Below, piece after piece: positions 56,001 through 64,000 of a stretch of 64,000 nucleotides of DNA. How positions within the stretch are numbered: the first letter of the stretch is position 1; the number at the start of each line of letters is the position of its first letter. Below the pieces are notes generated by a model. It did not search any database, was not told the DNA's origin, and was given only the letters and a program-made list of their open reading frames with translations. A program made the translations under genes and the position numbers. The DNA comes from Mycogone perniciosa (Eukaryota; Ascomycota; Sordariomycetes; Hypocreales; Hypocreaceae). The DNA lies in NCBI GenBank assembly GCA_025331125.1, contig JAOALB010000044.1, forward strand, positions 62,001 through 126,000, in the 5' to 3' direction.

Positions 56001-56678
56001 GATGACGACGACGGGCTGATGACGATGGGATTTGTATGGTGTTGTCGCGGTGCGGAGTGATGATTAATGTGATTATTGATGAGATGCGGAGCTGTCGCTG
56101 TCTGTGTGCTGTCTGTGTGTTGCGGTCGCGCGCCGTCAAGGAAACAAGGCTGAATAAAGGAAGGCAAAAAGGGAACGAACGAATCCGGGCTCCGCGTTGC
56201 CGTCCCCAATTATTTATTAGGGATGCGAGGCAGATGTGTTCGACGGCATCCGGGGAGTCAGTCGGGAAGACGATGGATGATGAAGGTTGAGGAAAGATTA
56301 AAGGGCTAAAAAAATATTATGGGGGAGGGAATCAAAGGGGGTTGATGATGAGGGACAGGCAGGCGGAGTGGTTTGCGAGGTGCTGCGCTGTGCGGTGCTC
56401 TGCCAGCTGACGCTGAAGGCGAGAGGCCGGCTTTGGCGTTTCTCGCTGGGGGCCGCGCGCGCACTGGTCCACCATCCACGCCCCCCAAAAAAGGTGCCGA
56501 TGATGGTGCTCCGTTCTGCGGGCGGATGTTTCGCGCGGCTGCAGGTCGCCGGCGCTGGATCAACTCACTTCCGCGCACTTGCACCTCACAATTACGAAGT
56601 ACACCTCGCAATTATACAAGATGCTCGTCATATTACCCGCTTCATTTTTCCTCTTCATCACCATCAGCTATTCCTGTG
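56001..56678. other. iec3 promoter / sly1 3' flank
   Basis: GC-rich central part (56380-56560) with no convincing frame; TACGAAGTA at about 56594. No gene. Confidence 0.5.
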
Positions 56679-59030
56679 CTATGATGCAACCTCCTGGCCC
56701 AACCTCTCCAGCTCCTCCTTGATGAAATCTGCCGCATTCACCATCTCCGTGCTGCCATATACAACCCTCTTTCGTGCCCGGTCTCCCGTTCTGCTCACCC
56801 ATTCTTGCAGGTTTCCGTATTCCTCCATGCTTCCGCCACCAACCGTAAACACTACTGCTTCACTGAATCCTTGGCGCCGCTGCCCAAAGCTCGCTGCTTG
56901 GCCCGTCCCTTGTGATCCAGGCAATCCTCCTGGTGCGTTGCCTCCCGCACCACCTGAGCGTATGGCGCTCGGCGGCGGCATTGTCCCTCGCGCGTTTGCT
57001 GAGCGAGGATCAAAGTATAGGTAGTGCTCCGTCTTGGCAATAGCTGATGACGAAGCTGTTGAAGGATCCATAACGGACTCGACAATCTTGGTGACTGTGA
57101 GGTCTCGGTCGGCCGGCAGAAAGTTCTTGACTCCGCTAATAAGGGAGTCAAAGTTCGAAGTCAGGCCAGTTGGAACTCCCGTCTCCTTGAGACGGTCAGT
57201 CAACCGAGAAGAAATGGATGAGAATCGGCCAAACAGGTCCGAGGAGGCGGCTTGCTGGTTCGAATTATTGTTGATCGTGGTCAACTGTGTCATCTTCGTA
57301 GTAGCGCGCACCCTGTTGTTCTTTTGTCAGCTATGCCGTAGTCATATGTTTTGCTTCGCCGACTCACTGTCGAATGTAGGCTAATGATGAGACATCCGCT
57401 CCAGCTGCCTCGAGGGCCTTCTCAAACGACTCAAAGTCTGCCCGACCAACTTCTTGCTCTGTACTTAGGAACCATATGATAAATAATCGTAGCTTGTCGG
57501 TCGGCTCCTTCCCCTTGTTATCGTCTTTAATGATCTCTAGAATCTGTGCTTTGGTTTGCTTCATGACATTCTCTTCAGTCTGGAAGAAATTATCCAGCTG
57601 TCGGTCTTTGATACCTGACAACAGCGCTGCCAAGATGTTCATGTGCATGTCCAAAATGCTCTTTCGTTCCCGCATCTCCGGCAGCAACGTTATGGCTGCC
57701 TTGAGATGTTGGGCGCTGGCGCTGGTGTCATTCTGCAAGTCTTCCAAGCTCGAGACTCCCGTCGTCCTAGTGATAGCCGCTGTCTCCTCTTTGTATTTGG
57801 TCAGTTCAGCATCAATATCCTCTGCCACTTGTGGGAAAGGAACCCCTGCATTTTTTAGCCAGAAGAAATCGTTCGCCGTCAAATCATAGCCCTTTTTCGA
57901 ACTTCCCCTGGCAGGATTGTTTTCGTCAATCGGAGTTTCAATTGTAATCCGATTCAGCTTCATGGAGAGAACATCGTGAACAAGGGATTGATAGGTCCAG
58001 GAATGCGACAACATGGGTATCAAGTCGACATTGCGGTCAAGAAGAATGAGGACCGGTCTCGAGCTTGCTGTGCCTGCTGCTGTTGATCTAGCGTTGGAGA
58101 ATAGATTGTCTTTTGAATTGAGTATGTGATCTCTGAGCTTGCGATCAAGTCGCACCGCGACCATCTCGGCGGCGGCACCTTTTGGACAACGAATGATGGG
58201 GATCGAGCCTAAAGAAAACCATTCAGCATTCAACCGCCTCTCGACTCGGTGCCTTCAGCTTACCCATTGTCACCACGACGCTAAATAGGCCACTGACTAT
58301 TCTGTCCACCACCGCATCAAGCTCGGCATCGCTTGTTTTCGCGCTGTTCAATGCCCAATACGTGTGGTCATTTTGCATTCCAAGGCTGAAGAGGTCCGGC
58401 TCTGCGACAATGAAGTTCAAGTATTGGTCAAAGAGCTGCGCAATCTTGTCAGATGTTCCTGCCGTCGCTGTTTCCGTTGCGAAATCTTCCAACAGAACTC
58501 GAGGGATGGACGAAAGAAAGTTGATATGGGCGGGAGTGTATAGCCCCTTTTGTAGGTCGTTGGTGATGGATTGGAGATTTTGCGCATTCGGTTCAAGGAG
58601 GTATATGACCGGGACATCCGGTATTGGATGCCTGGTGCTCCCAATATGCCTGCGCAATATGTGTCAGAGCATCCATTAGACCAAGACCATGGATATACGT
58701 AACGAACATGTGCATCGTCACGCCCATCGACCGCAAGTCACTGACGCGCATAACACTACTGATAACATCTCTGCCGAGATCGTCAAAGACGAGGACTTTC
58801 CAGATGGGGTTTCCTTCAGCGTCTAGAATCGGAGCAACTGGGGCAAGAAGGCCGTTGGCGTGAGCCTCTTCTGTCTCACTGGACTCGACCGTCTCGTTGA
58901 GATTGAGGATCTTCTTGAGAGAAACTGTTGCGCATTGCGTCGTAAGCATTTGTCCATTTTCGGTTTTCAAAACTGACCAGATGTACATACATATCTGACG
59001 ATCCCTCAGGGAACTCCCCTTGGAAGCCAT
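56679..59030 (-). CDS. sly1: Sec1/Munc18-family protein Sly1 (ER-Golgi fusion)
   Basis: Five exons: 59030..58991, 58924..58708, 58649..58264, 58208..57368 and 57312..56679, encoding 705 aa, normal for Sly1. The junctions give RQI-FSLKKILNLN, VTMHM-HIGSTRHPIPDV, VTMG-SIPIIR and IRQ-VRATTKM. SM-family landmarks are WKVLVFDDLGRDV, PIPDVPVIYLLEP, PVLILLDRNVDLIPML (domain 3a) and HSWTYQSLVHDVL. The protein binds the syntaxin Sed5 and drives SNARE assembly in ER-to-Golgi and intra-Golgi transport. Two points on splicing: the second intron uses the uncommon GTTCGT donor, and intron 1 is open in frame, so retention would add residues rather than stop translation. Confidence 0.96.
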
Positions 59031-61248
59031 GATTGAAGCCTGTGTCGGTGTATGCTAGCTTCAAGGCAATACGGAGTGCGTAATGATGCTGAGGACTTGC
59101 TCCTCCACAATTGCAACGGTGGCAGGTAGAACACCAATCTGCTGTACCAATGCGCACACAGTCGCCAGGGCTACGGAAAGGGTTATTTGCAGTCAACAAG
59201 AAAATGCACCTATCGGATGGGCTCAGTTCAAGTGTGAGGCCACGATATCAAGTTGCCCCCCATTCAAACACATGGGCCGAAGCTCTCCCACGGCGCGTCA
59301 CTGCCCACCAAGATTGCCCCACTGAACAAGGCTACATACGAGTACTTTTGTACATACTACCTTAGTACTCGTACAGCGGGCCGACTCAGTCGCCGAAAGC
59401 ATCCAATGGGTCTGATGGTGGGGCCATGACATCTACTGGGGCCTGTTGGCCTGCCTGTCTGCGTTGGTGCCTGACATATGGGGCCACGCAAGGGAACCAG
59501 GTTGCCTGCCAAACACGACTTTTTCCCAGACGCAACGCAACGACACTCCATCAACATCAAACTCCCATTCTCATCAGGTTGCGACAATCCCAGCGTCGGA
59601 CGTTATCAAGGAACGGCGCAACTAGGCACTGTTGGCGCCCGAGATTCGAGATCTCGCGCCCAATAGCGTCACCAGCGCCAGATCTTGCATTTGTTGTGCC
59701 ATTCTTCGTTACGGACGCCCCTTTGGAGATAGCGAGCGCTCCGTGTCCGCCCCGGATAATGCTGTAAACAACTGATGGGAACGGTCATAAAGGTTCGGTT
59801 TCTAGGCAGCGAGAAGGATAAAACTGCTGCGAGAGAGAAGTACTACAGCGGTCGTCGCAGGGTATGGCCACCTCCAAATCCAATCCCCATCGCTCAGCAC
59901 GCATCCCGAATCCTTCCACTTTGCCCCCCAAACCCGCGTCTCCCCCAGACCACATCCACCACATTCACATACACTGTTGTCGGCATCACAATGAATTCAA
60001 GCGGCGTCGTTGTATCGTGTGATTCATATGGTCTCTGGGCCACACTCTAAAGAAAATGTCCTTGTTGCCATTAAATGCGAGGCGTTGAGAAGCGACTTGC
60101 GCGGACTCGGCATACGAGCTCTGAATGGTGGACCTGGTCTTCTCTGTAACGTCAGGGAGTCGAATGCTCGCAATGGCATATTCGACAGATCTGACGCACA
60201 GTACGGAGTACTCTCAGTCATGCTCGCATCCCAGCCTCGCCAAGATCCAGATGTGAAGGCAGCGAAAATTATCGCGTTCAGCGATTAGAAGTACCGCATA
60301 TGCGCGCCCATCGCAGAAGCTGGCATCCTGTTCGCTTTGCGGCTTGCATGTCGCGCGCGCGCTGCCCAACTTACGCCTTATCGTGGCGGCCAGAACTGAG
60401 GCTTCAGGGGGCCGGACTGGTGCAGACACATTGGGACAAAGGCCCGCTCCAGCAAAATCTATTCAACCATTTTAAAAGAGAAGAAAATTACACGGAAGCC
60501 AGTCCTTCATCTCGCGATGCAGTTCTGTTCTTTTTTGCTTTAATTCAGCTCACGCTTTCAGTGGTTCCTGGTTCGCTCTTGAGCTCCCCTGGTGGGCGGC
60601 GCATGTGTCTGTCGATCATGCTCCTTCAGTACCTTTGACGCGCCTCCACCAGATGCCACTACCACACCTCGCCATCTCCTTTGTGTCACACAGGCTTCAA
60701 ACGTCGTCTTCCCTTCGTTTGCATCCTCGCCCAGCCAGCCTTGCATTCACTCGCTACGCTCTGCACCAACCACAATGCTATTTTTTCTTTCTTTCTCGGT
60801 TGCCAATGCTAACCCGTTTCTTCCATATTTTCAGATCGGAGCATCGCCACCAGCCCAACGAACCCTTGAATCCATCGCATCCGCCCATGCAGCTTGGCTC
60901 ATTGCGTACTAGTGCTCCACCATACTCTAGTGCCCACCTTGCCGACAATCAGCCGTTAAGCTTCAAATCACCCCATTAAGGTACCAGTACACTCAAACTT
61001 TGAGAGTGAGTACTTTTCCCTCATTGCACCGCCACTTTGAAGGCATCAGCCACACATTCTTACACCATTCACCTACTTGCACTTGCACCCTTGGCCATCA
61101 TCAGCTTCCCCCTACCTCGTCTCTTCTTTGTTCCCACCCACCAATTTGATCTGGGCCGTTGCTGATGGGCTTTGGTAGTTTTAGACAACCTCACATTCCA
61201 TCCATGATTTGTATATATTGCTGCTTTGGCCAGCATTAATTTCACACA
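59031..61248. other. 2.2-kb divergent intergenic region between sly1 and the TFIIS-N-like gene
   Basis: No protein-like frame. TACGGAGTA at about 60202. CT-rich tracts (60640-61180) form the likely leader of the plus-strand gene. Confidence 0.5.
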
Positions 61249-64000
61249 ATGCAGTCCTGGCCCACCTCCGGTCAGAATGGCGCAAGTGAAGGGCATAATT
61301 CGTGGCAGTCTGGTTTTGCATACACAAACCAAAATGACCAGTTTGATCCCAGTCAGTCATGGTCACAGCCAGGAACGGAACAGGCCACCGCTTACTCGCA
61401 CATGAATCCGCAAGATCCCTCCACATCCAACTTCTTCGACACATCTCATCAAGGAGCCGCCTTTCTTACTGGAGGCCTTCACGGTACCCCGTCAAGCCAA
61501 CCTGCGTTTCATGCTGGACATGGCACACTATCTTTGAATCAGCAATATTCCCAGCCTGGCCAGGATGTGATCGACCCTGCCTTCAGTAGTATACACCCGG
61601 ACTTATATGGACATCAGGCCAAGGTGAATATTGGAGGGGATGGAATCAGCCATATGGGACAGGTCCAAAATCACCCGCACACTCATTCTCAGACATTTGC
61701 CCAGCATGAATTCTCATTTGCTCCACAAAATGAGCAGCTGTACGACTCGCCCGTCCCATACAACCAAGCCCAGCAACTCTCACAGGCCTCGCGTCAAGGA
61801 AATCATACGCCGGTACAGCACTTTGACAACCTGCATGGCAATTTCACTCAAGGTCACGCGTTTTCGCAGCCGCCTCAACAACCTCCGGTCCAGCATCAGC
61901 AGCCCTATGCTCAGAGCCAAGCCTTCACACCGGCAATCAACGGACAGGCCGATCAGTATCAAGTCAACAACACACTCGGCTATCAACTACCAGGCCAAAC
62001 ATACAATACACAGCCCAAGTACGCGCCACAAAAGCCGCTCGCATACACTCAACCAGCACAGAATACTCCTGTTCAGCAGTTGACCTCTCAGCCCCTCCAA
62101 CATCCTCCCACGTTACCCACAAGTCATCCGATGACTACGGCGAACTCCAACCCTTCTAATGTCCAGTATGGTTCCTCCCAACAGCCTATCGATGTTGATA
62201 CAGTTGTTACCGCATCCCAAGCAGCAGAGTCGGCCGCCAAAAGGAGAAAGCGGGTTACTAAGCCTAGTCCGGAAACGATCGTCCCCGAGCAACCGATCCC
62301 AGTCGTTGATGTACCGCTTGATTTTTCTACCAAGAAGGCTGAGGATATTGACTCCTTGCCTGTCCCTGTGCCTTCGGAGGAGGAAACTCTAATGGTGAAT
62401 CAATTCGCTAAGCGAAACAAAGCTGCGCAAATAAGGTATCCGTCGATAAAGGGACTTCCTCATCTCGTCTACGAAGGCAGCATTAAGCTCCCTGGTAAGT
62501 TACCTCATCCTCATTCCCTGTGCTGTTTTCTCTAGTGCTAATCTTTTTGCCAATAAAAAGCCCCGAAAAGCTACGACAAGTTGTCCCCTTTCGTCGCTCT
62601 ACCCTCACGCAGTGATCGGTCCATGGTCCCGGAATTGGGTTATGATTTGCCATGCGAGATTCAAGGGCGGTTCACAAGCCAGTACCGGCCGTCTCCCGAC
62701 AAGGGTGGACTAGATGAGAGAAGAGAAGAGGCGAAATTACTGCTTGATGATTATGATCGTTCGATGAAATCTTTGGGCAAACGAAGGCCGAAATATACCG
62801 AATATCCCCGTGAGTAAATGCACTCCGATACGGTCCATTCCCTGCTGACCTTTATAGATGCCTTCAAGGAACAACTGAAATCGGACGAAGCTTCCAAGAA
62901 CAAGGCCGAGAAGAAGGCCAAGAAGGAATTGGAGGATGAGCGAGCCAAGCCAGTGAGTCGCTACGCAAGCTATAGAGCCATAGAGTTGATACTGACATTT
63001 TTAAAGATTCGTGCTGCAACTCGTCCAAACGACCCTGTCGAAGCTGCCGCATGGGATGCCGTCGGAATCGTTCACATTGAGCCGTCCGTGATCAGGACAA
63101 ACGCTACCATCGCCGGGAGGGTTCAGCAAGCTGGTGAATTCTTCATCAAGTTGCGTTCAGAAATGAACAGTGCAAAATTGGACGTCGACCAGGCCATCAA
63201 GGACAAGGTGTCTGAAGCAGAACTTGTTGAATTAAAAACAGAGGCGGAACAAAAGAAAGAAGCTTTTTATCGGGCCTTGGATGTCACAATCGAACACGCT
63301 GATGACGGGGTTTTGGATAACCTCGGGGGTCATCAAAAGCTTGTTCTGAGTCTGGTGAATGCCATGATTTCGTCAATTAAGGCAGGAGATTTCTCCGGAA
63401 AGCTTCCCAAAGCTTTACTTGAACTTTTTACTCACTTTCGGATGACGAAGAAAATCGCCGAGACGACCAACTTGGAAACAGTTCGCAGGAGATTTGAGGA
63501 CAAGGGTGATGACGAGGTCAAAGACCTGGCACGTGAGATCGCTGCCAACATGAAGAAGGTAACCAAAGGTGTTGAATCTGAGACTGCGACCGGCTATACT
63601 GGCACTTCGGCGGCCAGCAGAGCCAAAGCAGGTATCAAGGCTTCTGTGGATAATTCCTCCACGAAGCGAGGACGAGATGACGACACGGATTCCCGGACGG
63701 TGAAGAAGATCGCGGTTGAATCAGGTAAGGGCTCTCTTAGCAAGAAGCTCGCTCAGCCAAAGATCCAGCCGCAGACGGTTTTGAAAACAGTTGCGCCGAA
63801 AGCGCCAATCTCGTCGCTTTTACCTGGAAAGTCTAGGCCGGTGCCCAAGCCGGTCACCAAATCTGACCCGTCCAGCGCGGATAGCCCGTCGACTTCTGCC
63901 GACGACAGGGGCAAACCCGAACCAAAGAAATCGACGAAACAAGACGCCGCCAAGCCAACGGTTTCCAAGACGGAGTCGAAACTACCAGCGCCGAAGATGG
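61249..64000 (+). CDS. Gln-rich protein with TFIIS N-terminal (LW)-like domain, 3' partial
   Basis: Exons 61249..62494, 62561..62809, 62858..62952 and 63007..>64000; 861 residues are visible and the frame is open at the window edge. The first about 320 residues are Gln/Pro/His/Ser low complexity. A KRRKR nuclear signal follows (about 331), then a conserved-looking globular part (IRYPSIKGLPHLVYEG, LGYDLPCEIQGRF, SLGKRRPKYTEYP) and a Lys/Glu-rich helix. Residues about 600-715 are helical and end with an LW/TND-like signature (LPKALLELFTHFRMTKKIAE...VRRRFEDKGDDEVKDLAREIAANMKKV). Lys/Pro-rich sequence then runs off the window. TND domains occur in transcription and 3'-end factors; a Ppn1/PNUTS-like cleavage-factor partner is possible but unproven. 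Confidence 0.76.

Overview
This window is nuclear DNA of a filamentous ascomycete (Pezizomycotina). The evidence is: compact genes with short introns (mostly 50-90 nt, GT..AG, with CTAAC/CTGAC-like branch sites), a nuclear tRNA-Gln, and fungal families such as a secreted gtaA-type glutaminase, a MRP-L20 ribosomal protein, the Ino80 subunit Iec3 and a Bud2-like RasGAP. The gtaA, icdA and DAL5-like transporter genes fit Eurotiales (Aspergillus/Penicillium/Monascus-like), but I cannot fix the genus from the sequence alone.

Layout. 1-7.9 kb: 3' part of a Bzz1-like F-BAR/C1/SH3 protein (+), a tRNA-Gln (-), a C2H2 zinc-finger protein (-), a long gene-poor stretch and an MFS transporter (+). 7.9-21.3 kb: a 3.9-kb gene-free stretch with a four-copy degenerate repeat, glutaminase A (+), an F-box-like cysteine-rich protein (+), mitochondrial ribosomal protein MRPL20/mL58 (-), and a low-complexity fungal protein with a hexanucleotide repeat in its upstream region (+). 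21.3-38.3 kb: a 4.6-kb gene-free stretch, a Bud2-like RasGAP (+), cyclophilin-40/Cpr6 (-), D-aminoacyl-tRNA deacylase (-), CCR4-NOT subunit Not3/Not5 (+) and a coiled-coil protein (+). 38.3-49.7 kb: a 3.4-kb gene-free stretch, a second zinc-finger protein (+), a large disordered protein (-) and a coiled-coil 'M protein repeat' protein (+). 49.9-64 kb: an SDR oxidoreductase (+), NADP isocitrate dehydrogenase (+), Iec3 (-), the SM protein Sly1 (-) and the 5' part of a Gln-rich protein with a TFIIS-N/LW-like domain (+, runs off the end).

The genes are mainly housekeeping: actin/endocytosis, ER-Golgi fusion, chromatin remodelling, mRNA decay, translation quality control and central metabolism. 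I see no biosynthetic cluster, no intact transposon and no candidate new multi-gene system. What is unusual lies between genes. A 9-bp word family (TACGGAGTA / TACGAAGTA and their complements TACTCCGTA / TACTTCGTA) recurs many times, often as overlapping 7-bp-register chains, and every copy I noted is outside exons. A separate 26-bp motif occurs four times, in two pairs, downstream of the MFS gene. Exon coordinates were deduced by hand from reading frames and splice consensus. Splice choices that remain ambiguous are flagged in the entries.
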